Position numbers and translations under genes: made by a program. From NCBI RefSeq assembly GCF_026745355.1, contig NC_079209.1:7340984-7404983 (forward strand): 64,000 bases of DNA. The letters are read 5' to 3'. Positions within the stretch are counted from its first letter, which is position 1; every line of letters begins with the position of its first letter. The notes beneath the pieces were generated by a model. The model was not told the origin of the DNA. It worked only from the letters and a program-made list of their open reading frames with translations, and did no database searches. This DNA is from Beta vulgaris subsp. vulgaris. Its lineage: Eukaryota > Streptophyta > Magnoliopsida > Caryophyllales > Amaranthaceae. Shown here one piece after another: positions 23,772 through 37,040 of this stretch.

Positions 23772-26700
23772 TCAAAATATGCTATCATCTAATGTAAGGT
23801 TTACCTGCCATTGCAAGGCATCAATTCTTGATTCCTTAAAGCGATAAAAGATTATCAAAACTATATATACAACGAGATTGACACTAATCAAAGAAGCTAA
23901 AAACCAATAATAATTATCTAATCGACTTGTGTTAATTGTACTTTGAAACCAATTTATCCCACTAGCCTTCTCACTTACACTTCCTACAATGTAAGCACAA
24001 AGAGCACTGCCAATGAATCCAATTCCAGAAAATGCACTTGCGGAGAAAGGGAAATACTTCATCATAGAGAAAGCTGCTTGATCAAGTGCGAAATTAGAAC
24101 ATGCTAATAAGTAAATTCCATCAAGGCCACCAAGTAACGCGAATTGTGGTAAAACCCAAAATCTATTCATGGTTACAACTCTAAGCCTTCGTGTCTCGAC
24201 CTTTGCTGCTGCAATGCAGCTTAGTATAGCGAACACCATCGCGATTGCGAACCCTACTCGAGCAAGATGACGAGTAGATGATATAATGAATATGCTTGTT
24301 GCGGTGAAAATCCCACCAAAAAGAACGGTGAAAATATTCCTGAATTGGGCGTATAGCCATAAAAATAGTACAACAGGGATTTTGGTTTTTCCAACTTTGG
24401 GATTCATGCGATTTGTTTGCTCAAGAAAGTAAGTAGGACCTAAGGAAGATACAATTCCACAAAGAATGAAGGCCATCCATATGGGAATGGCGCGTATATA
24501 GGTTTTGGTTTCTTCCACTTCAGTCACTCTACAAAGCTTCCATCTTTGTCTTTCTTGTTGTTGCAATGGTGGGTTTGGTAATACAATAGCAGCCTTGTCA
24601 AGAAACCTGCAATAATTGATAATGCATATCGCGTGTTATCGTTGTAAGATTTTAGCAAAATTGGGAATTAGAAAAAGTAGGGCTTCCTCGATGATGCCAC
24701 TGCAACCATTAATAGCTACTAGAACCGCTAGTTTTGCCAAATATGTCTGATATCATGGTTAGTTTTCAGTTTTGGTTTCAGGAGTTTAAAAACTATATTA
24801 AGAGTTAGTCTTGCGTGCACCTCGTCCATAATAATATCATTGTGCACCAAACTCACTTATTTACCCTAGTGACCTTATTATCGATATAGTAACATTTTAA
24901 AATCGTAAGTTACACTATACGGTTACTATCTACTATATCCTTTTTAAAAAAATATATTCACTCTGTTTTACATTACTTTATCATGATTAAATCTTCACTT
25001 TATGACATAGAATTTTTTTTTTTTTTCTGAAAGTCAAACTTTACAATCTATATCTACTCATCTTTTATATTATTTTATATAGTAACTTTTTTTCATAAAT
25101 CACATAAATGAGCATTAGTTAGCGTGAACCGGTTCTATAGAAGTTTTTATGTGATATATTATTATACTCCTACTAGAAAGTAAAAATAATAGTCGCTCGC
25201 ATTTAACTTGATAACAAAATTACCTTTCATAGTTTTAGTACCTACATTAATTTTACAAAAACCGATAACAAAACATGTTCGCAGAGTCGTCTGAGTAATA
25301 TCAAGCAAGATCTTACTATTCATTGTTAAGTTTCAAAACTAATCAAATTACCCGAGCCATTTAGGATCCAATTGATCAATGCTCAATTAAATACTCATTT
25401 AGGACTTGATATAGATCAAGCTCAGTCAAGCTGATACATTGAAAATTAAACTCAAGCTTGATTTAGCTTATTATAACCCTTCTTAAGCCTATACTATCTC
25501 CGTTTCTAATTAAATATTTTACTCACGTTGTATTTTGACTATCGTTTGTAACTTATACCAAATATCAAGTTTTTATAATTTTTAATTGTTGGTAATTAAA
25601 GATATAAAAAGTCAAAATTCTATGTTGACAAGCGTAAAAGTCAAACTGTGTAAATTAAAAGCCGTAGTAGCTGAGATCTTTTTTAAAAAAAATGATGGTC
25701 CACTACTCCACCACGAAATATGATAATGTAAGATGAGATTTGTAAATTATTAAGCCATGAAGTATTAGTAGATAATAGAGTATGAAAAAGTTTACCTCAG
25801 ATCTTGAGTGTGAGGCAATAACGCATTGAGATTATTATTCTCATAAAGCTCATTCACATTTTGTGGCTGGCTATGAAACAACTTGGAAGAAGCAGCAAAT
25901 AGTACCCGAAAGACAGTAGTAAGGGCACTTCCTTGAGGTGAAACACGGTTGTAATGAGATATCTTAATCAAAAAAACAAGCAGAGAAATAACTCCGATAA
26001 TAGCACCAATTCCAAAGAGCACAGCCCAAGACTTGACAAACGAGACTGTTAGGAGTGCAACAAGGCCAATCAAGCTATTACGACATTTAAAGCCGCAACA
26101 TTGACAGTAACAAGGCTCACAATTACAGCCTCCTTCAGCATCATCGCCGCCTTGCTCGTCCAAGAACAAGGTGTAAGAGGCAGTTTGAGCTGCGTTCCCA
26201 ATTGCGGTTAGTGCGAGCCCAGCATAAAAGAGTTGTTTTTGTTGGCCTCCAATACATTCAGGTTTGTATGCTGCGCAGTTGCCAGTTGAGTTGGCCAACA
26301 CAGGTGGGGTTGACAACCATAGAAGCACAAATCCCTTGCATAATAATTAACGACCCAATACATTGATTCAGCTAGATATTGTAAAAGTTATCACAAAAAA
26401 ATCTAGATATATTTGAGCAATTAGTAGATTTTGTAATGACGATAAAGACAACAATAATCATATACATCTACGCTACTGGCTAGCTCGTCACAAAATTTCA
26501 TTTTTGAAAAGATTTAGATGTATACTATCTTACCCGTACTAAGTCAAATTCATAATTTTGAAAGCTGTTTCTATTAATTTCTATGTCTTTAATAAACATA
26601 CGATTGAACTTCATTAATGTGAGCAACCCCTTGTTCTCGTCAACTTATTTTTACTTATTTCATTTTAGTTTAATTTGGCAGAATTGAAATTCAAGTGAAA

Positions 26701-26976
26701 AGAATACGTCACAACTTAAAAGTTCTTATAACACAACAAAGATATTGTCATCACTTACAACCGTATTAGAGAGCGCGCCAATGAAGAGAATCCAAAAGTT
26801 ACCGAAGAAAGCGTCAGCTAGATGAAGAAAGGCAAGAGGCAGTACTTTCACTAACCCTAACCAGATACTCATTATTGTAGCCGCATGTACAAATTCAAGC
26901 TCCCATACATCGGTTAAGTATACCATCATCATCCATAATACATAGTTCCCGAATATATGCGTCCACTTCAGTATAG
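23772..26976 (-). CDS. NPF (NRT1/PTR) family transporter, NPF5.5-like, gene 2 (first exon not found)
   Basis: Paralogue of gene 1. Three exons are clear on the minus strand: 26976-26759 (218 nt, same length as in gene 1), 26334-25796, 24606-23772. All junctions are GT/AG and in frame. Exon 2 gives AILKWTHIF ... MMMVYLTDVWELE ... LADAFFGNF. Exon 3 starts GFVLLWLSTPPVLA and ends LLPHTQDL. Exon 4 starts RFLDKAAI and ends LTLDDSIF, with helices 7-12 intact. By analogy a first exon of about 55 nt, ending in phase 1, should lie upstream; none was convincing in 26977-27560. Helix 1 lacks the ExxE[R/K] motif. The loop before helix 5 is strikingly cysteine-rich (CNCEPCYCQCCGFKC). Without exon 1 about 530 residues are accounted for. 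Gene 1's polar insert is missing here. Confidence 0.85.
25494..25672. mobile_element. Possible small MITE in intron 3 of NPF gene 2
   Basis: The left side reads CTATCTCCGTTTCTAATTAA and the reverse complement of the right side reads CTACTACGGCTTTTAATTTA, imperfect inverted repeats with the CTCC-CGT style of Stowaway-like elements. About 180 bp, flanked by TA on the left. Weakly supported. Confidence 0.4.
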
Positions 26977-28119
26977 CTGCCAATTGTAGAAACAGAGAAA
27001 ATTGGAAAAGTAAGATCTTTAGGAGAAGAAATTCAGTATAAATTTATATCGCATATTCGCATTACAACATTAACCCTAAGAAAAATGTATGTAAATTGTT
27101 GTCATATCATCTGAGAGTACATAATCTTCGGTACACCTAAATACCTCATTATATAATTAGCCTCTAATTTTGACAATAGCATAGAATCATATGAATTACC
27201 CAACATCTTGATATGGAGTCTTAGTCGTCTGGAATTTCGTTGTCTCGGTCCGAAAGGTGATCACCTTGCTGATTTGATCAGTGAATTTCTCTTCCTGCTA
27301 AAAATAAATTGTGCATATGATCAATATCTCTAGGAACGAACATGAATAGAGAGAAATTACAAAAATCAACAAACATTATTAGCAAATAGTAGAATATAAA
27401 AACCATAGAAATTACATACTTAACTACAATATGATCAAGAGACCTCAATATCTGTACTTGTAAATTGTAATATATTGATGAAAGAAAAGAGTTCTACTAG
27501 GGGATTGATGAAGAAAGAGGAGCAGGGAGAGGATATATACAAATCCAGTTGCTACTTCATCACCAAGGACATTTTAGGTAGATTCAATGTGAGTTGACTT
27601 TTACTTTTTGAGGAAATTTTATGTGAGTTGACTTGCAACTTGCTGTATGTAACTAATACAATTTCCTTCTTAATCAAAAAATATATACGTATACCATTTC
27701 CTTTGTTCCTTATGTACGTAACTACAATATCCATTTTCTTGATATGGGCAAAGTGCATTATATAATTTCAGTTTGACAAATATTATATGGAAGTATATAT
27801 ATCATTCATGAGCCAGCGCGGTGTCATGCATGCCGATTCCAATTTCCAGACTAAGAACTAAGAATTAGCATGAAATATTCTTACATCCTACTCCTAGTAA
27901 TGATTAAATACTCTCTTGATATACCTGCAGCTATCTTTTGTCTACTCATTCCAAATGGTTTCACCTTGGTGTTATATATGTTCCTTATTGCAAATTGATA
28001 ATAATATTTCGTCGGTATTATTCGGCTTGTAACTTATAATATTATATACCCTTTAATTTCCATTTACAAATAATTGTTATAGTCACATTTTTCACGCGTC
28101 TTGTTTATGCCGATTTTGT
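26977..28119 (-). promoter_or_regulatory. 5' region of NPF gene 2, probably containing its first exon and promoter
   Basis: Minus-strand sequence upstream of exon 2. A frame open for 31 codons (27297-27204, preceded by TTTTTAGCAG and followed by GTAATT) looks exon-like, but its phase does not fit exon 2. A TATATAT block near 27533-27540 followed by a CT-rich leader (CCTCTCCCTGCTCCTC) looks promoter-like. No confident start codon was found. Confidence 0.35.
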
Positions 28120-28781
28120 ATTAAATACGTAAAAGGTTAAGGTGCCAACAACTAGATCAATATACGAATAATAACCAACATTATGAAAGAGATAAATAAC
28201 GCAAATTAAATAAAGCAGTAAAAGAAGCAAGAAATTGTTGACGCGGAAAACCCAAAAGGGAAAAATCGCGGGTGATGCTCATGATCACCAATCCACTAAT
28301 ATGACGTTGATGCCGTACAAAGATCAAGCAAAGTAATGAAATTTGTTTTCTCGTTACAAGAGGAATTATGGTAGTGAGTGAGAGAGTGAATATTAAAGAA
28401 GGAACTAGAGAGAGATAATAAAAATATCAGCAGCCAGCCTCCTAGGTTTACACAAGATTACATATATATGCGAGAATCTTTTCTACAGATTTTGTGAGCT
28501 GCTTCCACCATCTTAGTGCCACGTCACCCACAATCCCCCTTGTATCTCAACTGCTTAACTGCCCCAATGATGTATTTGTACTGGTCCACCTTATTTTGGC
28601 GGCCCAACTTTAATTCTCTCTCCACTTTGAATTGTTTGCAATGTAGCGCCAAGGTGTGAAATGTGGGCCCAACACGTCTAATGCTAAACTTTGAGACTAA
28701 TATCTCTAGATTTGTATTTGTAAAAATTATAAAAAATTTATATTGATAAAATACACATTAAGACAAATCTAACTATAGAAA
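28120..28781 (-). repeat. Possible LTR fragment
   Basis: Contains at 28241-28274 a GACGCGG-AAAACCC-...-GGGAAAAATCGCGG block. Its reverse complement resembles the conserved hairpin-like motif seen in the LTRs at about 37890 and 47201. Long-terminal-repeat ends were not defined and no partner copy was found. The rest is non-coding. Confidence 0.35.
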
Positions 28782-28925
28782 TGTATAATTCTCCCTTGCC
28801 AGGATATTATTCTCATTCATTCAATATATATAAATATACAACCTACTGCTAAGAGAATTATGACTTTACATAGATACAAAGATAATATTATACAGATTAA
28901 CTAGAATATTTCCTATTCTATCACA
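28782..28925 (-). repeat. 3' LTR of the decayed copia element
   Basis: On the minus strand it begins TGTGATAGAATAGG, directly after the polypurine-like CCAACTGTGGGGGTGCA, and ends GAGAATTATACA. About 144 bp, TG...CA ends. The 5' LTR is not in the window. Confidence 0.6.
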
Positions 28926-29078
28926 TGCACCCCCACAGTTGGAGCGCGAGTAGGGCGGATGCGCAAACTCGATCTGAAATCTAAAAAGAGTTGTCATGGG
29001 AGGCCTTTGGTGAAGATACATGCGTACTGATAAGAAGAGGGAACGCGAGGAACTCGAACCTGACCAAGAGCAACCTTT

Positions 29079-30232
29079 CACTAGTGGAAAAAAAAAAAGC
29101 AAGGTTTGCGGTTCAAGGACTGCATTTTTTGAAAAACGTAACGCTTAATAGTGAAGGGTTGCGGTTAGTCCACTACCGCAGCCCTTTGTATACGAAGGGC
29201 TGCGGTCTATACAAAAATCGTAGCCCTTTTAGTGAAACCACAACCCTATAAGTAATAAAGGGATGCGGTTAATCGAAAACTACAGCCTTTTATGGGGTTT
29301 TTTTTTAATTTTATTTGAAATGAGTTCGATCGTGCGCACCCTATAAGAAATTTTAAGCGGCTAGGGTTTCCTCATTATTTCTTTCTCCTCTCTCACAATC
29401 TCCTTTTCTCATTATTCTCTCTCCCCTCTCTCTCCTCTACTCGTTCTTTACCCCATTTGCGGCCCAGTACTGCTTCCGTCGTCCCTCGTCTTTCCACCAT
29501 AGCCCAGTCCTTTCCTCTCTTGTTTCAAACCACCACAACCCCTCCTCCCTCGTTTTCGAACCACCACAACCCTTCCTTCCTCGTTTGTCCTCGTCTCTTC
29601 GTATCCTAACATAAGTCACACTTTGCTTATGTTTGCGGTAACATAATGCCTAACCACAAGATTTTCGGAGATAAATTAAACTCTAATTTAACATAAATCG
29701 CAGTTTTTCTCATTTTTTTTCATCAATTTCTTTTCTCGATCTAGCGAAAAATGAGAAAATTTTAAAAATCAATTTTCTCGATAGTTTCTAGGAACAACGC
29801 CGTCAAATTGAGGGAGGAGAGGACAAGAAATGGTTCGCCGCGAATACCTCCAGTGGTGGTTTCCCCCAAAGACCTTCAGTGGTGGTTCGAAAGGAGGGAG
29901 GAGAAGACAAGAATGAACCCTGTCAGCCGTCAAAACATGTTGATGTATTGTTGTCATAAATTGGAAAATTTGTATTGGTGTTTGAACAGTAGAGTGGAAC
30001 TCTTTCTATTGGATCTGAAATAATCATTTGAAACATGTTGGTTAGAAAATTTTAACGATTTTGTTTTTTTTAGAATTTATAAAATCTGTATATTTAGTTT
30101 GTGGAATTTGTGATGTTCTCAGCTTTTCTTGATATATTTAGGAGTGAAAGATTGAAAAAAAAAGGCTTCGTGCCAAAAACGCAGCCTTTAGGGCTGTTTT
30201 GACTGCAACCCTTGCGTTTTATTCCACTAGTG
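29079..30232. mobile_element. Non-autonomous CACTA element in copia RNase H (TSD TTT)
   Basis: Terminal inverted repeats: left CACTAGTGGAAAAAAA, right (reverse complement) CACTAGTGGAATAAAACGC. A 3 bp duplication TTT (29076-29078, 30233-30235) flanks it. Removing the element and one TTT restores the copia reading frame (…FVWE-K-VALGQ…), which proves the boundaries. Subterminal regions carry inverted copies of AAGGGCTGCGGTT. The centre (29340-29620) has a CT-rich leader-like stretch and no transposase. Length 1154 bp. Confidence 0.9.
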
Positions 30233-30732
30233 TTTTCCCATACAAAATGAATGTCTAGCTCAATGTATTTAGTATGTTGGTGTTGAACGGGGTTGCTGAA
30301 GAGGTATATAGCAGATATATTATCACAATATACAAGACTAGTCTTATGTAGGGGAAAATGAAGCTTCGGCAGAAAATTACGAAGCCAACATGTATCAACA
30401 ACAACATTTGCAACGCTGCGATATTCTGCCTCTACACTGGAGCGGGAGAGAGTGCTTGTCGTTTGGAGGATCAAGAGATGAGATTGTCACCTAAGAAAAC
30501 ACATTACCTAGACGTAGACCTACGAGTATCGGGACAATCACCCCAATCAGCGTCTGTATAGATCAATTGACTCGATGGAAAAGGATAGAGATGCAGGCCG
30601 TGGTCAGTGGTGTGCTTTGTATACTTGATGATCCATTTGAAAGAATTAAAGTATGGTTAATTCCCAAGGGCATGCATGAAGAGACAACACTACTGAACGA
30701 CAGGCAATGTAAAATCTAGCAAAAGTGAGGTA

Positions 30733-31079
30733 CTCCCTCCATCTCAGAATACACTTGCTATTTATCAAGGCACATAGTTTTAGATGATAAGTTGTTGTTT
30801 GGTTATCAATTATTATTTTATTAAAAAGTATATGTGATAGGAGTTAGTAGTTAGTAAAAGTAGTATTATTTTATTTTAAGGAGAGAGAATGTGGGCCATG
30901 GTTAGAGTTGGTAGGTAATAAGTGTAGTATTATTTTATTTGGAGGAGAGGGTGTGGGCCAATAGTTAAAAGGTAGAATGATTAAAATAACAGTGGGTTAT
31001 ATCCCAAAATAGAAGTATAAATAGTATTCTAGGACAGATAAAAAAAATAAAGTGTAATAGAGTTTTGGAACAGAAGGAG
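30733..31079. mobile_element. Stowaway-like MITE, 347 bp
   Basis: Left end CTCCCTCCATCTCAGAATAC; reverse complement of right end CTCCTTCTGTTCCAAAACTC. TA flanks both sides (30731-30732, 31080-31081). It lies inside the decayed copia element, so it inserted later than that element. Confidence 0.8.
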
Positions 31080-32992
31080 TATTGAAGAGCTGCGACAAGG
31101 CTGCGATATAAGGAGAGATCATGAACTGGGTCCCCATCATCAGTACTTAACTTGCTTTTGGAGTCAACTAGTGTAGCAATGGGTTTAATTTGCAATTACT
31201 CATCATGGCATGGTGTATGATCTCTTTGGTGAACTTTTCTAACATACAAATATACTATGAGGGGTGAGAGAGATAGAAATGCCCATAAGTAGCTAATATT
31301 GCCCAAATCAGTCATGGAAAGCTCGAACATATGCCGATAAATCAGGGAGGAATTCAGATAATCAGATGACGCAGTCTGGACAATGTTATGAACATACACT
31401 AATAGATAAGCAATATCCCGACCATGAAGATGATGAATGAAGATGGAATTGTCACTCTGAGAACAAACAAACTCAATCTGACGAAGATAAGAGGCAAACT
31501 GTTAGTACAAAGCTAGCGGTGTCTGCTGGAGCCCATCAAGAAATTTTTGCAATAAACAAATATAATCAAGGGTATTGCGGGTCACAAAGCCAGGTGGTTA
31601 GTGCATGTACACAGTTTTCTCGAGATCCCCATGAAGGAAGGCATGCATTTTTGACATCCAACTGATGAATAGGCTAATTTTTAACCATATCAATACTGAG
31701 AACAATATGAATAGTTATTGATTTGATAACTGCACTGGAAGTTTCATCACAGTTAATCCCTACTTGTTGAGATTTACCATTAACAACCAAATGAGCCTTT
31801 TGACGTTCAAGAGAACCATTTTCCCTGTATTTATGTTGAAACAACCACATGCAATGAACAATAGTCAACCCTGTAGGAGGGCGAGGAACAAGATCCCAAG
31901 TATTCTGAGCAATCGACCATTATATTCATCAGTCAAAGTCGTATTCCAATTAGGACCCAGCAGGGCAAGCTTGTGATTTTTAAGAAGTGGGAAGCTTGTA
32001 ATGTAGTGGGGGTTTACGTATAGAGATTGAAAATTCGTCTAGGCTTGAAAAATCCCATGACCGGCTCAAGTAGTCATGCTTGTGGAGGTCGATGGGGGTT
32101 TCAATAAGCTTGACGGGCTTACTGGTTTGGGATAAGAGGGAGATGCAGGTGGGAGATGATGAATGGGGAGTTTATTGGGTTCGGTTCAAAGGAGTTGTGC
32201 ATGAGTAGGAGAAGGGGAGATGACCGATCCAAAGGAGATGGGACCTGGTGCAAAGCTGGGAATTAGATGAAGTAGATAACTCTATTTGGGTGGGCCGTGT
32301 TAGGGGAAGAAGGGGAGATGGTGACTCCCCTAGGTAAGATTGGGCCAGAATATAAGGAAGCATAGAAGATAGATCTAAATGTTGTAGTAAAGTATAGTCA
32401 GCTTCTTGGAATTGGCCCAAATCAAAGAAAAAAAATTTATTTTCCATAAAGATAATTTGACGAGCAATGATAATTCTGTGACAGAAAAGATCATATCATT
32501 TATACCCTCGATGGATATTAGGGAAACCCAAGAAGAGATAAGGAATGTAGCGGGGAGCTAATTTGTGTTTCCTAGTGGCGGAAAGGTTAATGAGCACCTA
32601 AAAACATGAATATGATCATAAAAAGGAATTTTGTGAAAGAGAAGCTACATAGGTGTGAGGTTGTGAAGGGTCCGAGTGGGGAGGATGTTGCATACGTAGA
32701 TCATCGGGCATATTAAGGGCATGATTCAAAAAACAAGGTGGAAGATGGGAATGAATAAGTAGTCTACGAATGAAGTTATTGGTGGTGTGAAGCAACTCTA
32801 GGCTTTTGCGTTTTTTGAAGAGGAGTAAGCGCATCATAAGCGAAAGATGAGACCATGATTGACACAATAATGATTGATAGGGGTGTTATCACACTCAAGA
32901 CCATTGTCACATTGAAATGCTTTCGCTTCACGCTCAAATTGAGTTTTTGAATAGTTGCGAAAGTGAAGGAAAGTAGTGAAGATGTGTAACTT

Positions 32993-33480
32993 CACTAGTA
33001 CAAAAAAACGCAAGGAATGCGGTGCAAGGGATGTAGTTTATTGCAAATTAAACCCATCCCTTAAGAGTGAAGGGATTTGGTAAGCCCAAAATCACAGCCT
33101 TTTAATGGTAAAAGGATTGTGGTTAATTCAAAAACCGCAACCCTTAAATTAAGGGTTGCGATTTTTGGATTAACCGCTGCCCTTGAACAACCCAAAATGA
33201 AATAACCCGCGTTACTCCCTTGAGCACCTTCGCTGAACCCTATTTCTCTCTCCTCTCTAATTGCTATTAACCAATCTCTCCTCTTCAGACCGCATCGTCT
33301 CTCCCCTCTCACCACATAATCACTCTCCTCTCATCCTTCTTCGTCGGCGAGTGTTTGCACATGTCAGTTGTTTGCAAGGGTTTAGGGTTCGTTGGCGAGG
33401 GCGTGCAAGGGTTTAGGGCTCGCGAGAACAATTTGAAGACTAACCCGGTGTGTGAACAAACAAATTAGATTCCTCAATTT
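32993..33480. mobile_element. Left end of a CACTA element, right end missing
   Basis: Begins CACTAGTACAAAAAAACGC and has the same subterminal repeats as the elements at 29079 and 38463 (AAGGGTTGCG, CGCAACCCTT forms between 33050 and 33200). After them comes the same type of CT-rich leader-like stretch (about 33240-33345). No matching right terminus was found before 38463, so the element was truncated or split by the retroelement to its right. The right limit given is approximate. Confidence 0.7.
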
Positions 33481-33905
33481 GTTTGGATTATTCTCATATC
33501 AGGTATCAAAAAAATTTCTAATTTGTTGCCATTTTAGAATCTATAATATTAATATAATTACCTTTGTTTTTTTTACAAATCTCTCAGTCTGGCAGAATTT
33601 CGAGGAAGCTTAGCCCTGTCATCAATTTCCAAATTTGGGTTTTGGTTCTTCGCAAAAATGGTGGAGAAGAGGGTGAAATCAAAAACCCACCTCCTAAATC
33701 TTCTAGACGATCTTATAGTGGAGAAAATTCTACCCAGACATCTGATAAAGTCCCTAATCCTTCAAATCTGTATCTATGTATTAGTTTTCCACAATTCCAG
33801 TCAGAAATTCGAATAAATCACCTTAAATTGTCCTCTCACTGCCCTCAAGTTATCATGGTTGAGTATGGTCATTTTAATGGTTTTAACTACTTGTTATCCT
33901 TATAT
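33481..33905 (+). other. Uncertain: leader- or exon-like sequence, perhaps captured by the CACTA element
   Basis: A splice-acceptor-like TATCAG (33496-33501) and a T-rich tract followed by an open frame of 114 codons (33564-33908) give a gene-like look. The protein is not recognised and has low complexity in places. It may belong to the interior of the truncated CACTA element. Confidence 0.25.
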
Positions 33906-36017
33906 TAATGTAGCAATGCAAAAGAATTAAATTCATTTGAGTGTAAATATTCAGTTAATATCTCTTTGAATTATAATACTAATTGGTGCCACGATTAAAC
34001 AACATGATCACGGCATATGCAAAAATTAATGTCACCTTGCTTACTGTAGTTCATCATTACATGGCGTCATCTTAAAGCCAGTGTCTCTTTAGTAACAGTC
34101 GTCAACCATGCAACACACAAGTAAGTTTTTAACTCAGCATGACAATAAGGTATTTCTCTTTAAAATTACTTATATTAGCTTTGGTAGACTACATGGTGTC
34201 ATTTTAATATCCTCCGTCTTTCGGTCATGACTAATTGCAATAATCAGTTTGTTTTGAGATAAAACAAGTTTTTCAGGACGAATGATGCATATATATCATA
34301 GCATCAAGGTTCTACACTCCCAGTTACTTCCAAAAAATGACCCTAAAGTCACAAGCGTCATCTTATTTTGTGGCTAACTTCAGTCCAAATCTAAGTTCGG
34401 TATATGTAGACCTATATTTTGTCCTAAAGTTGCCACAGGGGGACATGATAGTATGATTTAATTGTTGTGACTTTTAGATTGTAACTTATGATATTTTTAT
34501 CATAACTTCGAAAGCGATTGACAAGTATGCTTATAGAATTTAAGCACATGTACAACGTTAGTCAAAGACTTAAGCGTCATGGGGCTTAACATCCACTACG
34601 ATTACACAATTTCACTCAAAGAAGTCTAAGGTCCCAAGTAGATAAAGGTGCTAGAAACTGCCAATGTCATCATGACATGAAAGACATCTAAAAAGGAGCA
34701 GATGGAGAATATATTGGGGGTTGGCACCAACATGACAAACTCTGACATTAAAGCATATTATTCCATTAACGTCGTCAAGTAAGTCGTTGCAAATTGTGAT
34801 CATTGTCGATGCCACATTGGTATTGCTACAAAACTTTGGCTTCTATGCTATGGTTCAGATGAATGGGATGGAAACTTAGTGCATAAATTTATCCGTCACA
34901 CTTGACTATAACGTAATTACGCTAGCATTTACTCTTGTTTTATTTGTTAACTCAATGACAATCTCTTCTCTGTCGCGAAGTGACAAAGAGGTTACTATTA
35001 TTTGCTTGAATTAACGTCAATTGATCCTTTCATCAGGATTGCTTGACACGTTTATATGTTTATAAACAATAAGACATGCAAAGCTAACATCAAAATGTAG
35101 ATTGAAAATCGTTTGACACAATGACGCCAAGTTCAATGACAACGACGCTACGGTCACGACAATGATGACAAGAATCAATTGACGAATTAATGGACCTGAC
35201 ACCCACACTTATCACTATGACGATCCATGTGGCTGTCTAAACATCATTATCGAGCACTCAATCCTAAAGTCACTCAATCTTATAGTACTTTTGTTCCTTC
35301 TTCATTGTTGATTTTATTCACTTCACTTTATACTTTGTAATTGTTTGTCACTGTCACTTATACCTTTATGATTCTCATCATCTTTTACATATTGTTTCGA
35401 CGGTTTTCACTATTCCTTGTTTATAATAATATATTTCTATCATGCTTCTGAAAGTACTTTTTACTTACACCACCAAAGAGACGTTGTGTTTACAACTAGT
35501 TTTGCAGATCACCCATGTAGCAATGACATTGACAAAATTCTGATTCTTGAGAAGTTGTTCGACACTATATAAGACATTCATCACCAAGACCAGCGTTCGT
35601 CGTCAGCGTCAAGAGCAGTAGACAATGAATATGTTTAAGGCAAGCGAGATCATATATTAGATGATGGTAAATGACATAGAATCTCAAATATTACATGTCT
35701 AAGGGGACGACGACATATAGTCAACAGCTGAAGCGCTACAACGAAAATAAATCTTTGGTGTACCATGACCAGTCACTAACGTTGCCAAAACTCATGACGA
35801 CAGTTAAACAAATTCTAATCTAATTATGCAATTCTTGCTCGTATCATTGAGCCAATAAGAACTACTTGTTGCTAACATTTGAATCCTTTATTGTCTTTAT
35901 TATCTATTACACATGTTTATATTGGTCCTTACAAGCACTACTAACTTGGTTATCCCAAGAACATTCGTTGTTGTATCCCTTCTTTCGCAGAATTAGTAAC
36001 CGGTGACACGATGACGA

Positions 36018-36115
36018 CCTGACGCTTGTCTCCAAACGACACGATGCCCGTCAAAAGACGACACGGCGCCTTCCTCCAGACGACACGACGCTAGTCGGAA
36101 GACGACGTGACATTT
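36018..36115. repeat. Short tandem array, about 3 copies of about 30 bp
   Basis: Units of the form AGACGACACGACGC plus a variable spacer recur at about 36030, 36056 and 36078. Inside the LTR-retrotransposon remnant. Confidence 0.5.
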
Positions 36116-36884
36116 ATCTATACACAATACAACTCCTGCCACTGGAGGATGCCATAATAATCGTTATGCACCAGAATGACATAGGGACCAACCATGATGT
36201 TACAAACGTGGGTTACACGAGTTTCCAAAGCATGGAACACGCGTCGAGTCAATAGCATCACATGACATTAATTCACATGATCTACTAGCTATGACAACAT
36301 AACAAAGGTACTCATTTTCATTTCTCACCTGCATCTATTAAGCGCATACAGTTTAACGCCAATAATCGGCAGACACGCTAACGTTCGCTTCATTTATTAT
36401 GTTTAAGCATTACGAGGTAAAAGTGTACGTATGTTCACACCACACGTAGTTTTTACACATAAACGACACACATAGACATACATGACATATTTAGACACGT
36501 ACTATGTATTTCAATGATAAAATTTTATATGTCATGACATTTGTGTTCCAATGTAAATGAATTTTTGTAACAATGGATAATGCATTGGCTAAGTGACATT
36601 AGATGACATAAGTTTGCTGTGATGACATACCAACATGCAAAGGTATTTACATTCAAATTCACTAAAGCATCTGGTAACACCTTTGAGTTTGACATTGTGT
36701 ATCTATCCACAGACTCGTCTATGATTATTTCATTTGTTGACTTAAGTTATTACATCATGATTTAGTGCATGCATATGTTCAAACACACTAAACGTGCTTT
36801 AACATCCTGAGCAGCTTTATCGCCAGTCTTTGTTCCACCACACTTTTGGCGACTTTATCGTCGAACTTCATCCCATGCCACTCC

Positions 36885-37040
36885 AGATGGCCATTTCGCC
36901 AGATCTCCCTCGATGATGCTTCAAGTGGCCATGTCGACATAATGCTTTCTAGAACATCGTCTTAAGTGGCCATGTCGCCAAAATTCTTTCTACGACATCT
37001 TAAGTGGCCATGCCGCTAGATTTCCCCTACGATATGTCAA
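36885..37040. repeat. Tandem array, about 4 copies of about 45 bp
   Basis: Each unit contains TTAAGTGGCCATGTCGCC or a variant, then a segment with CTTTCTACGACATC (positions near 36885, 36926, 36964, 37002). It lies about 130 bp before the polypurine tract of the LTR-retrotransposon remnant. Confidence 0.65.

Larger units (their letters stand above)
28782..32992 (-). mobile_element. Decayed Ty1/copia retrotransposon, truncated, with nested insertions
   Basis: Read on the minus strand: integrase core pieces (about 32990-32880, KAFQCDNGLECDN), integrase C-terminal part (32867-32616), RT N-terminus (31868-31674, with VVNGKSQQVG), RT middle (31399-31196), the block before RNase H (31195-31080, VDSKSKLSTDDG), RNase H (30474-30236, LSRSSVEAEYRSVANVV, YCDNISAIYL, DIHFVWE), continuing after a CACTA insertion at 29075 (VALGQVRV ... 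IFTKGLP) to a short 3' LTR (28925-28782). Numerous stops. The 5' half is missing beyond the CACTA end at 32993. A MITE sits at 30733-31079. Confidence 0.8.

Noticed and set aside
26977..27560. Exon 1 of NPF gene 2 at 27204-27297
   Set aside because: The piece is open and has splice-like borders, but it ends in phase 2 while exon 2 needs phase 1, and it has no start codon.
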